Below are positions 1 to 8,754 of a stretch of 64,000 nucleotides of DNA, piece after piece. Numbering within the stretch: position 1 is the stretch's first letter; each line of letters opens with the position of its first letter. The stretch is from Intestinibaculum porci. GTDB taxonomy: Bacteria; Bacillota_I; Bacilli_A; Erysipelotrichales; Coprobacillaceae. Both the position numbers and the translations under genes were made by a program. Under the pieces are notes generated by a model. The model was not told the origin of the DNA. It made no database searches and was given only the letters and a program-made list of their open reading frames with translations. The stretch spans positions 2,108,001 to 2,172,000 of the forward strand of contig NZ_AP019309.1 of assembly GCF_003925875.1 (NCBI RefSeq). Direction: 5' to 3'.

Positions 1-723
1 TTTCGTTCCTTTGAGCGTTTCTTTAATAAGCTTTATGCGCATTTTTTGGCCTTGACGCACGCTTGTAAAATAGTAGATCGACCCTTTCACAAAAGCTGTT
101 TGATCACTCGCAGACTTGGTTGTTAAAACACGGATCAGCTGATCTTTATTATGGACGATCTGCCCTAAGATCAATTCATGTTCCTCTCTGCGGGTGACAA
201 AGTACTGCTTATAAAAAGCTAACGGATGATTGACATACTGAAAGGAGCGATAAGCCATTTTCTTCGTTTTGCTATCAAAGACCATATAGCCATAGTTTTC
301 CGACTGCATTGGTAAGTTTAACAAATATAGATTCTGCTTATACTTCATCTCTAAAAGCACACCTTGATCTTCTGATAAACCCTCATACAAAGTCGTTTGT
401 TGACCTGTTTTAAAGATAATCTTTTTGATTTGATAATAATACTGATATCTAAATGGTGTCTCCCGATCCAACTTTTCTAAGAAATAGCCCTGAAGGCGAC
501 TGACAATGATGCGATCGGTCTTTAACGTCATGTTTTTCTTGCCATAGCGATAGATGACCTGACCATTTTTAGCCTGCAAAGTTAAAGCGCCGATTTTTCG
601 TTTTCCTTCATGAAAGCTGTAGCCATACTCATTGCTTTGACCATAGTACATGAGATCTTCCGCCTGGACACTGTTTATTGTAATAAGGCTGAAGATCACC
701 AATAATACAAGTAATTTCTTCAT
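1..723 (-). CDS. Secreted protein of unknown function (3' end off window)
   Basis: An open frame runs without a stop from an ATG at 723 to the window edge (241 codons), so the C-terminus is missing. It begins with a typical signal peptide (MKKLLVLLVIFSLITINSVQA, approximately residues 1-21, cleavage after VQA), so the protein is exported. The mature part is rich in Tyr, Lys and short beta-type segments such as GQVIYRYGKKNM. I do not recognise a family. It has its own upstream region and is not obviously in an operon with the aminopeptidase gene that ends just before it on the same strand. Confidence 0.7.
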   Translation of the reverse strand, partial: MKKLLVLLVIFSLITINSVQAEDLMYYGQSNEYGYSFHEGKRKIGALTLQAKNGQVIYRYGKKNMTLKTDRIIVSRLQGYFLEKLDRETPFRYQYYYQIKKIIFKTGQQTTLYEGLSEDQGVLLEMKYKQNLYLLNLPMQSENYGYMVFDSKTKKMAYRSFQYVNHPLAFYKQYFVTRREEHELILGQIVHNKDQLIRVLTTKSASDQTAFVKGSIYYFTSVRQGQKMRIKLIKETLKGTK

Positions 724-782
724 GAACATCACCTCTACCTATTATTTTAATAAAATAAGTTCATGAAGTAAAAAGAATCTGA

Positions 783-2000
783 TTAAATAGCAAAAATACC
801 ATCTTTGAAAATCATCACCCTTGAGCCATCTTCTAAAGTGGCTTCGATATTTAAATCAGGGGTGCCAATCATAAAGTCCACATGATTTAAAGAATCATTA
901 ACGCCATGGGCATATAATTCTTCTTTACTCATTCCTACACCATCTTTTAAGCATTCTGCAAAGCCTTTACCAATTGCTAAATGACAAGCCGCATTTTCAT
1001 CGAAGAGTGTATTATAAAATAGGATTCCCATCTGCGAAATTGGTGAATCATAAGGCACTAAAGCTGCTTCGCCTAAATAATGGGAGCCTTCATCTGTTTC
1101 AATCATACTGCGCAAAGCTTCTAAGCCTTCTTTTGCCTCATAAGCGACAATTCGCCCATCTTTAAAAGTCAAAGAGAAGTCTTTAATCAATGTGCCATTA
1201 TTATTGAGCGGCAATGAGGCATAGACGATGCCATTGACATCTTTGAAGTTTGGCGAAGTAAAGATTTCTTCGGTTGGCATATTAGGGAAACTATAAAGGC
1301 CGTCAGTCGTATAGCTGCCGCCTCCCGCAAACAAGTAATCTTTATTCATCCCAACCGTTAAATCCGTGCCTAAGCTATTGGTATAATGTAATGAGCGAAT
1401 CTTCATCGCATTGAGCTTATTGACACGATTTTCAAAAGAGACACGATGGAGATCCCAGGTTTTTAATGGATCAAGGGTATCGACATAGCAGACATGATAG
1501 ATTGCCTGCCATAAAGCTTCGAGCGCTTCCTGATCACTCATATCCGGGAATACTTTATTAGCCCAGCGCTTAGATGGTGCACCAACGATACACCAGCGAT
1601 CAATCATCAGATCCAAGTGATCATAGAATAACTTGCAGGCTTCATGCATGGTATTCATGCGCGTCTGCATCTTCATCGGATCAACTTCTTTAAACATTTC
1701 GGGATCTTCACTTGTAATCGATAAAACCGCTGCATGCTTTTTAGCATAATCATTATGTAAATCTACTAAATAGTTGGGCACTTCTTTAAAATAGTCGACA
1801 TCATTATGCATATAGCGCGCTTTGGCGATTTCATCATCAACATAATGGGGAATAACATCGCGGGCTCCGGCCGCGAAAGCAGCCTTAGCGACGGCTTTGA
1901 CTAATGGCGCACATTCCACATCTGCGGTAATGACGAGGTCCTGTCCTTTCTGAATATTCAATCCTTTTTTCACAATCAGCTGTGCATATTTATTGATCAT
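783..2000 (-). CDS. Aminopeptidase, M29 family (AmpS/PepS type)
   Basis: This 405-residue protein matches the M29 metallo-aminopeptidase family in length and in its opening sequence (INKYAQLIVKKGLNIQKGQ). The C-terminal half has the family's segments HYTNSLGTDLTVG, the glycine-rich loop before NMPTEEIFTSP, a Glu-containing stretch (EEIFTSPN) and the closing HVDFMIGTPDLNI, where metal-binding Glu, His and Asp residues are expected. It should be a cytoplasmic, metal-dependent peptidase that releases N-terminal amino acids from peptides. The start is supported by an AGGTAGG-type ribosome site. It appears monocistronic. Confidence 0.9.
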   Translation of the reverse strand: MINKYAQLIVKKGLNIQKGQDLVITADVECAPLVKAVAKAAFAAGARDVIPHYVDDEIAKARYMHNDVDYFKEVPNYLVDLHNDYAKKHAAVLSITSEDPEMFKEVDPMKMQTRMNTMHEACKLFYDHLDLMIDRWCIVGAPSKRWANKVFPDMSDQEALEALWQAIYHVCYVDTLDPLKTWDLHRVSFENRVNKLNAMKIRSLHYTNSLGTDLTVGMNKDYLFAGGGSYTTDGLYSFPNMPTEEIFTSPNFKDVNGIVYASLPLNNNGTLIKDFSLTFKDGRIVAYEAKEGLEALRSMIETDEGSHYLGEAALVPYDSPISQMGILFYNTLFDENAACHLAIGKGFAECLKDGVGMSKEELYAHGVNDSLNHVDFMIGTPDLNIEATLEDGSRVMIFKDGIFAI

Positions 2001-2091
2001 ATTTATTACCTACCTTTATGTATTCATAATAACATAATCTAGAAAACATTTCACGAATTATGAAATTATTGACACATTCCTGCGGTAATTT

Positions 2092-2261
2092 CCTATTTTC
2101 ACGAAATGAGTGATAATATTTTGTGTTATCTTCTTGAATTTCAAACCGCGATATGTTACTATACCTCTAGCATTTCAAGACGTATTTTAGAGATTTATGA
2201 ATGGCTTATTCATTGATTTTGGAAATAAAGAATGTGTGCAAGTTCAAGGAGGTATGTCAAA
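2092..2261 (+). promoter_or_regulatory. Promoter region and long 5' leader of the cold-shock gene
   Basis: The stretch between the divergent aminopeptidase start and the cold-shock ATG is about 260 bp, long for this genome. It has AT-rich promoter-like boxes (TTGACA at 2069-2074 and several TATAAT-like sites after it) and ends in a strong AAGGAGG at 2246-2252. Cold-shock genes often have long structured leaders that act as thermosensors. That role here is inference, and the exact transcription start cannot be read from sequence. Confidence 0.4.
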
Positions 2262-2468
2262 ATGACTACAGGAAAAGTAAAATGGTTTAAAGCGGACAAA
2301 GGTTATGGTTTCATTACTGTTGAAGGACAGGCAAAAGATATCTTCGTGCATTTTTCCGCAATCAATGCAGACGGCTATAAGACTCTTGAAGAAGGTCAGA
2401 CTGTTGAATTCGATATCGTTGAAGGCGATCGCGGGCCACAGGCTGCTAATGTCACTGTTGTAAAATAA
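2262..2468 (+). CDS. csp: Cold shock protein (CspA/CspB family)
   Basis: This is a 68-residue single cold-shock domain with both RNA-binding motifs: RNP1 as KGYGFITV (residues 13-20) and RNP2 as DIFVHF (approximately 27-32). The family binds single-stranded RNA and DNA and melts RNA structure in the cold. The ATG at 2262 is chosen because AAGGAGG lies at 2246-2252 with 9-nt spacing. An upstream in-frame GTG would add residues not seen in the family. A strong terminator follows directly, so the gene is monocistronic. Confidence 0.97.
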   Translation: MTTGKVKWFKADKGYGFITVEGQAKDIFVHFSAINADGYKTLEEGQTVEFDIVEGDRGPQAANVTVVK

Positions 2469-2473
2469 CCATT

Positions 2474-2510
2474 ACGGAGGCTTCGGCCTCCTTTTTAATT
2501 ATTTTTTTTT
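2474..2510 (+). terminator. Rho-independent terminator of csp
   Basis: The hairpin GGAGG-CTTCGG-CCTCC (2476-2491) is followed by a T-rich run. Confidence 0.9.
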
Positions 2511-2603
2511 AAATGTCGTTTTTCCTTTTTTATGTAAGCGGATACTCTTATAATAGAAGTAGTTGGAAAGGATATATACGCTATCCCAGACGATTCAAGG
2601 GAC

Positions 2604-3110
2604 ATGAGTGGGATGAATACAAAAACATCAGGAAAATACGAAAGGAAAAGCTATAAATCCCTTTTTCCCATTTATAGCAGGATTAAACCCATGGACAGTT
2701 TAGTAGAGGCAATTGAGGGATCATATAATGGTCATCCCAAGCTAGTGCTTGTAGTCGGCAAGCCAGGAAGTGGCAAGTCGAAATTAGTAAAGGAATATTC
2801 ACACAATACAGGTATTCCAATCGTTGACTTTTCAAAGGTCCTCACCGATGATCAGCATGATCTGAAGACAACTATGAAGGAATTTTTAAAGAATTACCGT
2901 TTTGACGTGTTATTAATCGACAACAAAGCCGCATTATATGATGCCCTCAACGATGACTTAAAAAATGTTTTAGACGATTTAGCAAAGAAAGTCACGGTCG
3001 TCGCCACTTGGAATGGATACATCAATGAAGGTAATTTGGCCCATATTGTCAACGGAGATGAGGTACTCTATCCACTTGATGGCTCATTTGAATATGTATT
3101 AGTACAATAG
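2604..3110 (+). CDS. P-loop protein resembling BrxF of BREX type 3 systems
   Basis: This 168-residue protein has a Walker A motif GKPGSGKS (residues 52-59), a Walker-B-like FDVLLIDN (approximately 100-107) and the segment TVVATWNG (131-138). From memory, the order P-loop, LL(I)DN, then V-V-A-W-N-G near the C-terminus is the BrxF pattern. BrxF is a small nucleotide-binding component of BREX-3 phage defence. No brxA, brxC, pglX, brxHII or pglZ gene is nearby, so if it is BrxF-like it is an orphan. A TATAAT lies at 2549-2554. The start is ATG 2604 or ATG 2613, and no strong ribosome site decides between them. The family call is tentative; the nucleotide-binding fold is firm. Confidence 0.6.
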   Translation: MSGMNTKTSGKYERKSYKSLFPIYSRIKPMDSLVEAIEGSYNGHPKLVLVVGKPGSGKSKLVKEYSHNTGIPIVDFSKVLTDDQHDLKTTMKEFLKNYRFDVLLIDNKAALYDALNDDLKNVLDDLAKKVTVVATWNGYINEGNLAHIVNGDEVLYPLDGSFEYVLVQ

Positions 3111-3119
3111 ATGATAAAT

Positions 3120-3146
3120 AGACCCGGCATAATAAGCCGGGTTTTA
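3120..3146. terminator. Bidirectional terminator between convergent genes
   Basis: The hairpin CCCGGC/GCCGGG (3123-3141) is followed by TTTT on the plus strand. It sits between the BrxF-like gene and the convergent mnmM. Confidence 0.85.
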
Positions 3147-3662
3147 ACGTTTTTCAATTTCAATAACATAAGGAGCTAATGGTTTATTAAGCATCTTAAA
3201 TAAGGCGACATTATAGCAATGACGATCTAACTGCGCGCAGTAATCTGCCACGCTTTGCGCTTCTCTAGTCCCTTCTTCATGACCGATATAACAAACCACA
3301 AAGAGCACCTGACGCATCATTTTAACCACTTTTTCTAAGGCGATCATCGTCGTTTCCTGATGCGTTGTAATAAGATGATCATGAGCGGGTAAATACCCTA
3401 AATTAAAGATGCCAATATCAAATTCCTGAATGTAACGATCACAATGTTCATGACCATCTAAAATCAGATGGACATGATCATCAGACACTTTTTCTCTTGT
3501 CGCCTTTAAAGCTTCCTCCTGAATATCAAAGCTATACACTTCTTTGCAGATCTTTGATAAGGCTAAGGTATCATTGCCCTGCCCCATTGTAAAATCAACG
3601 CCGATATCATGTTTAGGATACGTTTTCATCCTTTCATGAACATATTCCACCATCGTATACAT
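3144..3662 (-). CDS. mnmM: tRNA 5-aminomethyl-2-thiouridine methyltransferase (MnmM/YtqB family)
   Basis: This is a class I SAM-dependent methyltransferase of the former rRNA-methylase/YtqB family. It has the SAM-binding motif DFTMGQGNDTLALS, then FDIQEEAL and the family signature FNLGYLPAHDH with TTHQETTMIALEK. The family methylates nm5s2U34 to mnm5s2U34 in tRNA wobble positions. Three starts are possible. GAGGAGG at 3669-3675 directly abuts the ATG at 3668, so the ATG at 3662 (spacing 6, 172 residues) is preferred. It lies downstream of the VanY gene but is separated from it by a terminator. YtqA, its usual neighbour in Bacillus, is instead at 49875. Confidence 0.88.
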   Translation of the reverse strand: MYTMVEYVHERMKTYPKHDIGVDFTMGQGNDTLALSKICKEVYSFDIQEEALKATREKVSDDHVHLILDGHEHCDRYIQEFDIGIFNLGYLPAHDHLITTHQETTMIALEKVVKMMRQVLFVVCYIGHEEGTREAQSVADYCAQLDRHCYNVALFKMLNKPLAPYVIEIEKR

Positions 3663-3676
3663 AGTCATCCTCCTCA

Positions 3677-3702
3677 AAAAAAGTCTGGATGGCCCAGACT
3701 TT
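3677..3702 (-). terminator. Terminator after the VanY-type gene
   Basis: On the minus strand the hairpin AGTCTGG/CCAGACT is followed by seven T residues. It separates the carboxypeptidase gene from mnmM. Confidence 0.85.
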
Positions 3703-4953
3703 CTACTTTAACTGTGGCAGTTGTCCTGTATATAAGACATATTCTTCAAGGCACCAGTTCTTTTCATGCATTAATGTAGCGGCTTTCGTGCCGACATAAC
3801 GGACATGCCATGGTTCATTGGTAATCCCCGTCATCTTTGTTTTATCAGATGCATAACGGATAACAAAACCATATTTATAACAGTTTTCTTTTAACCATTT
3901 GTATTCTGAAGTAAAGCCAAAGACAGCGACTTTCTTCGTATCAACACTCTTGCTGGTAATATCGATCCCTAAACCGGTCTGATGTTCACTAGAGCCTGGG
4001 GAAGCTGCATTGATCGCTGCATAGGCTGCCCCATATTTTGTTTCCATCTGCTGGTAGATCTTCTGCTGTTCGCTATAGCTGCGGAAACAGCTGTTTAATA
4101 ATAAGTATTCCTGATCCGCAGCCGCCGCTTTCGCCATTTTCACAAAAGCCTGATAAGCAACTTTGCGAAGCTGAGGATGCCCGTTTTCACTTGAGATATA
4201 AGCTTTATCTGGCATCACTAAATCACTTGGCTGATAATCGGATGGCAGCGTAAAGCCTTTTTTCACGATATTTAATAAGTTGGCAGGATTCTGAATCCGA
4301 TATGTTTTTGTCACCTTATTAGAGCTGTAGATAAATGGATATGTTGTATAGATCACAGCATAATTGTAATTATGTTTCTGATTATATAACTTGATATATT
4401 TATCCATATCCTGATACTGGAAGCCAGTAACGGCTTTATAAGGCTTCATATCATTATAAGAATATTTGTGTTTAACCAAATAGGCCAAATCAGATTCCGA
4501 AGCATCTTTTAAAACGGTCCATAACTGACTGTTTGTGTAACCAACGGTCTTTAACTTTGGTACATAATTGGTAAAGTAGTTATCAATCGTTTTCACGACA
4601 TCTTTACTATCCATCTTTGGATAATAACTATAATACTTTTCATAATCATCATACAATGAGACATTTTTCGATAAATCAATCCATGTCTTAATATGATCCA
4701 CTTTATCTTCATGGGTTAAAATGGAAATCTTATCACTTGTTAACTCTAAGATCGCATTCTGTTCACTCCACGAATATCCTTTCGTCGCGAGCTGTAAGCG
4801 CGAGAAGTTGAACGCTAATACAATGCCTAAAACGATCACAATACCGGCAATGACGGGAATCAGACGATCCCAGCGTACTGAGCCGAAGCGGCGCCGACGC
4901 CCATAAGAATAACGGTTTCTGCCATAAGAATATTTATTTCTGCGATTTCTCAT
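3703..4953 (-). CDS. Membrane-anchored D-Ala-D-Ala carboxypeptidase, VanY/M15B type
   Basis: This 416-residue protein starts with a very basic, Tyr/Arg-rich cytoplasmic tail (about 28 residues) and one membrane helix (LIPVIAGIVIVLGIVLAFNF), so the rest faces the wall. The C-terminal 160 residues are an M15B zinc peptidase with RSYSEQQ, SSEHQTGLGIDI (His and Asp ligands) and EPWHVRYVG (His ligand near residue 384). The family trims the terminal D-Ala from peptidoglycan stem peptides. The middle 200 residues form an extracellular region with no family I recognise. An AAGGAAAGG ribosome site precedes the ATG. Confidence 0.9.
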   Translation of the reverse strand: MRNRRNKYSYGRNRYSYGRRRRFGSVRWDRLIPVIAGIVIVLGIVLAFNFSRLQLATKGYSWSEQNAILELTSDKISILTHEDKVDHIKTWIDLSKNVSLYDDYEKYYSYYPKMDSKDVVKTIDNYFTNYVPKLKTVGYTNSQLWTVLKDASESDLAYLVKHKYSYNDMKPYKAVTGFQYQDMDKYIKLYNQKHNYNYAVIYTTYPFIYSSNKVTKTYRIQNPANLLNIVKKGFTLPSDYQPSDLVMPDKAYISSENGHPQLRKVAYQAFVKMAKAAAADQEYLLLNSCFRSYSEQQKIYQQMETKYGAAYAAINAASPGSSEHQTGLGIDITSKSVDTKKVAVFGFTSEYKWLKENCYKYGFVIRYASDKTKMTGITNEPWHVRYVGTKAATLMHEKNWCLEEYVLYTGQLPQLK

Positions 4954-5025
4954 ATATACGTCCTTTCCTTAATTCATTGCCATTATAGCCTAAAGATTCT
5001 TTAAATGCCATAAAAAAAACTGTTA

Positions 5026-5054
5026 TTGCAATAAGGGGGTAATTATGGTATTTT
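5026..5054 (+). promoter_or_regulatory. Sigma-A-like promoter
   Basis: TTGCAA (5026-5031) and TATTTT (5049-5054) are separated by 17 bp, just ahead of the small membrane protein gene. Confidence 0.5.
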
Positions 5055-5080
5055 ATTACTGTTATAAAGGAGGCTCAACA

Positions 5081-5371
5081 ATGCATTTTGTAATTAGTGT
5101 ATTTGTTTCATTATGTATACTTGCATTAATCATTCTCTTTACTGAAGTCTTCCCAGTATGGGTAAAAGCATTCTTCGCTTTAGGCGGCAGTGCCACAACA
5201 GGTTATGCCATCGCCTTATTGATTAAGAAGATCGCTAAAGTTACAAAATGGTACAAGGCACCAGATCTGATGCTATCATTTGGGATCGCCAGTGTATGCG
5301 TCCTGGTGATTGTCATCATTTGTTCCATCATTCTTAAAAAACGAAGAGATAAAAAACAGGCAGCTGCATAA
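5081..5371 (+). CDS. Small membrane protein of unknown function
   Basis: The protein has 96 residues, with the start at ATG 5081 after AAAGGAGG (5065-5072). There are three hydrophobic segments (approximately 3-22, 28-48 and 70-91) and a basic C-terminal tail ending KKRRDKKQAAA, so the C-terminus is probably cytoplasmic. I do not recognise a family. It is monocistronic and convergent with the LD-carboxypeptidase gene. Confidence 0.65.
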   Translation: MHFVISVFVSLCILALIILFTEVFPVWVKAFFALGGSATTGYAIALLIKKIAKVTKWYKAPDLMLSFGIASVCVLVIVIICSIILKKRRDKKQAAA

Positions 5372-5387
5372 ATCGCAGTTGCCCTTT

Positions 5388-6367
5388 TTATTTATAATAA
5401 TATTCAATTTTCAAACGTTCCTCATAAGTCACCTTTGCGTTCGCACCAGAAATAATAGGCATAGTCGGACCAATATGACCAAAATCACAATCGAAGAGAA
5501 TCGGGATATCGATATCCTGAAAGATATCTAAGACGGCATTGTACTCATCAACGCCAAGCATGGTCACACCCATGCCTGAAAGCGGTCGGCCAAGCATAAG
5601 ACCACTGATATGCTTAAACCAGCCAGCTTCTTTAAGCTGCCAAAGGGCACGTCTGATCCCTAAGGGATTAAGATCACAGGCTTCCAGAAACCAGATAACA
5701 TGATGTTCATCTTTTTCTTTGACCTGATCAAAGCGGGTACCTACAAGATTCGCTAATACATCCAAGCATCCCCCAGCAGAACTCCTTTCATTTGCACATA
5801 ATCAACCTTTTGGCCATGATGATAGGCAGTTATTATTTTGGGCTTTTTCGCAAAATCATCAAGGCTGTAGTAAGGATAATCAGACGTATGGTGACAGGTT
5901 CCCTGCATCATCCCTAAGGCTTCCCTGGTACATTTATTCATCAAGGCAAAGTCAAGGATATGGGGCCCATAGATGGACATTACATCGCACAACGTATTAA
6001 GCGTAAAAGTCATATTCGTATTATCACTAAAACCGCAAAACCATTTGGGCGATGCATTTTTGAGTTGAACGAAATCCATATGCGAAAGTGTTTCGCACAT
6101 CAGCTCCCCGCCGCTAGCAGAGATGATCGCCTGATACTGTGGATTTACATAGGCTTCCATGAGTTCCTGGGCGCAGCTTTCTGGGCTGGTGGAAATGCCT
6201 AAGCCATCACTTTTAAAGACATTCTCTAAAATGTCTACATGATAACCTTTCTTTTCTAAATTTTTAATCGCTTGCGCTAAGATGGCATGTTCCTCTTTGC
6301 GGATACCAAAAGATGGTGCAACAACCGCAATGGTATCACCTTTTTGTAAAGATGCTGGTTTTCTCAT
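5388..6367 (-). pseudogene. LD-carboxypeptidase (S66 family), split by one frameshift
   Basis: The N-terminal frame runs from 6367 to 5753. It matches S66 LD-carboxypeptidases (muramoyl-tetrapeptide carboxypeptidase/MccF): KGDTIAVVAPS at the start and the nucleophile segment CGFSDNT. The C-terminal frame (5765-5388) supplies the Glu (FLEACD) and His (FGHIGP) of the Ser-Glu-His triad. The join falls in a run of five C at 5770-5774. A sixth base would read LLGGCLDVLANL, the expected family sequence. Repaired length would be about 325 residues, normal for the family. As written, the enzyme lacks two catalytic residues. A sequencing error in the homopolymer or a recent mutation are both possible. 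Confidence 0.85.
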
Positions 6368-6455
6368 ATAATCACTTCCTTATATTCCTATTTTAACGCA
6401 TTTTACGCCTTTATACATGATGATTATGTTAGAATAGGAACAGGAGGACAAATAT

Positions 6456-6908
6456 ATGTTAGAAATAGGAACAAAGGCACCCGATTTCAGTTTACCTGAT
6501 CAGGATGGTGTCATGCATACTTTAAGTGAATACAAAGGACAAAAGGTGATTTTATACTTCTATCCCAAAGATAATACCAAAGGCTGTACAACCCAAGCCT
6601 GCAATTTTGCGGAGCTCTATCCGCAAATTCAGGAAAAAGGCGCGATTGTCTTAGGCGTTTCTAAAGATTCCATCAAATCGCATAAGAATTTTAAGGAAAA
6701 ATATCATTTGCCTTTTACCCTGCTTTCTGACCCGGAAGTAAAAGTCATTGACGCCTATGGCGTCTGGCAGGAAAAGAAGATGTATGGACGCACCTATATG
6801 GGCATCGTCCGTTCCACGTATCTGATTGATGAAGAAGGCATCATCGTCAAAGCTTTCGAGAAAGTCAAAGCGAAAGATAATCCTGAGCAGATGTTAGAGG
6901 TCTTATGA
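6456..6908 (+). CDS. bcp: Thioredoxin-dependent thiol peroxidase (Bcp/PrxQ)
   Basis: This 150-residue peroxiredoxin has the peroxidatic Cys44 in YFYPKDNTKGC and the resolving Cys49, the usual PrxQ spacing (CxxxxC). It reduces hydrogen and organic peroxides with thioredoxin as donor in the cytoplasm. The start is supported by AGGAGG upstream. The stop overlaps the start of yaaA by 4 bp, so the two are translationally coupled in a small peroxide-defence operon. Confidence 0.95.
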   Translation: MLEIGTKAPDFSLPDQDGVMHTLSEYKGQKVILYFYPKDNTKGCTTQACNFAELYPQIQEKGAIVLGVSKDSIKSHKNFKEKYHLPFTLLSDPEVKVIDAYGVWQEKKMYGRTYMGIVRSTYLIDEEGIIVKAFEKVKAKDNPEQMLEVL

Positions 6909-7642
6909 GAATCATCTTATCCCCTGCCAAAAAGATGCGCATCGATGAAGAAGCACCGGGATTAAGCGCGCCATCTTTACTTGAAAAAACCGCTGTTTTG
7001 GAAAAGTATTTACGCGCTTTATCCTTTGATGAGGCCAAAGCCTTATGGAAATGCAGTGATAAACTGGTTCAGGAAAATCTCAAGCGCATTGAGGTAATGG
7101 ATTTACATCAGCGTTTAACCGCCGCTTTATTCGCCTATGACGGCCTGGTTTTCCAGCATATTGGAGCTAATATCATGACGCAGGGCGCCTTAGACTACTT
7201 AAATGATCATTTACGCATTCTCTCCGGTTTTTACGGGGTCTTAAAGCCCTCTGATGGGATCACCCCTTACCGCTTAGAAATGCAAAATAAAGGTGCATTC
7301 AATGATACCCATTCGCTTTATGATTTCTGGGAGGATACCCTTTATAAACAGGTGATTGATGACGATCATCTGATTATTAACTTAGCCAGTAAAGAATATG
7401 CCAAGTGTATTACCAATTACTTACAGGATGGTGACAAGCTCATCGAGATCGTCTTTGGAGAAATGAAAAACGGCAAGCTTATTACCAAGGCTACCAAAGC
7501 AAAAATGGCCCGCGGGGAAATGGTGCGTTATATGGCGCTTAACCAAATTACGGATATAAACCTGTTAAAGGAATTTCAGGAAATTGGCTTTGTCTATAAT
7601 GAAGACTTATCAACAGATACAAAATATGTCTTTACATGTTAA
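6905..7642 (+). CDS. yaaA: Peroxide stress protein YaaA
   Basis: This 245-residue protein opens with MRIILSPAKKM, the family's signature, and keeps NLASKEYAK and the late EFQEIGFVY segment. In E. coli YaaA lowers free iron during hydrogen peroxide stress. The ATG overlaps the bcp stop, which fits a joint role in peroxide resistance. Confidence 0.95.
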   Translation: MRIILSPAKKMRIDEEAPGLSAPSLLEKTAVLEKYLRALSFDEAKALWKCSDKLVQENLKRIEVMDLHQRLTAALFAYDGLVFQHIGANIMTQGALDYLNDHLRILSGFYGVLKPSDGITPYRLEMQNKGAFNDTHSLYDFWEDTLYKQVIDDDHLIINLASKEYAKCITNYLQDGDKLIEIVFGEMKNGKLITKATKAKMARGEMVRYMALNQITDINLLKEFQEIGFVYNEDLSTDTKYVFTC

Positions 7643-7668
7643 AAGCAGGGAAGCCCCCTGCTTTTTAA
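7643..7668. terminator. Bidirectional terminator between yaaA and the OTC gene
   Basis: The hairpin AGCAGGG/CCCTGCT has A-rich and T-rich flanks. It serves two convergent genes. Confidence 0.8.
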
Positions 7669-8648
7669 TCGCCTAAAGTGGCAACCATCACTGCTTTAAT
7701 GGTATGCATTCTATTTTCAGCTTCATCAAAGACAACCGACTGTTTACTTCTAAACACGTCATCTTCAACTTCACGAATATCGAGACCTTTTTCTTTTTTC
7801 AGACGGGCAGCCTCGGTTTCGAAATCATGGAATGATGGCAGACAGTGCATAAATAAAGTTGTCTCTTTTCCGGTTTTGGCCATTAATTCCTTAGTAATCT
7901 TATATGGTTTTAACATCTCTACACGAGGCGCATATAATGATTCGTCCTCGCCCATGGAAACCCAGATATCAGTATACACAACATCGGCATCTTTTAAGAC
8001 ATCTAAATCATGACTGATCGTAAATGATCCGCCAGAAGCCTTCGCTTCTTTTTCACAGTATGCCTGTACCTCTGGATCCACCTGCAAGGCATCAGGACCT
8101 AATAAGACAAAGTCCATCCCGACTTTGCAGGCCCCATAAGCCAAACCATAAGCCACATTATTACGGATATCCCCAACAAAAACAAATTTCACTTCGTTTA
8201 ATGGTTTATTGAGATGTTCTTTAATCGTTAAGAAATCCGCTAAAGTCTGCGTAGGATGATCGACATCAGTCAAACCATTCCAAACGACAGCGCCGGAATA
8301 CTTGGCAAGATCTTCGACAGTTTTCTGGGCAAAACCGCGAAATTCAATGCCATCATACATACGGCCTAACACTTTAGCTGTATCTTCGATGGATTCTTTA
8401 TAACCCATCTGGGAATTAGATAAGAAAGTGACATGGGCTCCTTCATCATGGCCAGCTACTTCAAAAGCACATCTGGTACGGGTGGATGTCTTTTCAAAGA
8501 TCAGACAGATGTTCTTGTTTTTTAAATGATAGTGATACTCGCCTGCCTTTTTTTCTTCTTTTAGCTGCTTTGCGAGATCAACTAAATAAAGAATTTCTTC
8601 TTTAGAATAATCTTTTAATGTTAAAAAATGTTTTCCTTTTAAATTCAT
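7665..8648 (-). CDS. Ornithine carbamoyltransferase
   Basis: This 327-residue transcarbamoylase has the carbamoyl-phosphate loop STRTR (residues 55-59), the HPTQTLADF segment, DVVYTDIWVSMG for ornithine binding, and the closing FMHCLPSFHD. It forms citrulline from ornithine in biosynthesis, or does the reverse in the deiminase pathway. No other arginine gene is nearby, so argF and arcB cannot be told apart here. The ATG at 8648 is preferred because AAAGGGGG precedes it, and upstream in-frame codons add an unlikely extension. A clean promoter lies directly upstream. Confidence 0.95.
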   Translation of the reverse strand: MNLKGKHFLTLKDYSKEEILYLVDLAKQLKEEKKAGEYHYHLKNKNICLIFEKTSTRTRCAFEVAGHDEGAHVTFLSNSQMGYKESIEDTAKVLGRMYDGIEFRGFAQKTVEDLAKYSGAVVWNGLTDVDHPTQTLADFLTIKEHLNKPLNEVKFVFVGDIRNNVAYGLAYGACKVGMDFVLLGPDALQVDPEVQAYCEKEAKASGGSFTISHDLDVLKDADVVYTDIWVSMGEDESLYAPRVEMLKPYKITKELMAKTGKETTLFMHCLPSFHDFETEAARLKKEKGLDIREVEDDVFRSKQSVVFDEAENRMHTIKAVMVATLGD

Positions 8649-8672
8649 AGAAAGCCCCCTTTGTGTGAGAAA

Positions 8673-8701
8673 ATTATACAAGAGATATCATAAAAGTGCA
8701 A
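8673..8701 (-). promoter_or_regulatory. Promoter of the ornithine carbamoyltransferase gene
   Basis: On the minus strand TTGCAC (8701-8696) and TATAAT (8678-8673) are separated by 17 bp, a near-consensus housekeeping promoter. Confidence 0.75.
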
Positions 8702-8754
8702 TACAAGTTTATGATATACAATATTTGATCACGATTATTTCTTATAATACAAAA

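Noticed and set aside
2604-3110. Complete BREX system
   Set aside because: Only one P-loop gene resembles BrxF. No other BREX component is within the window.
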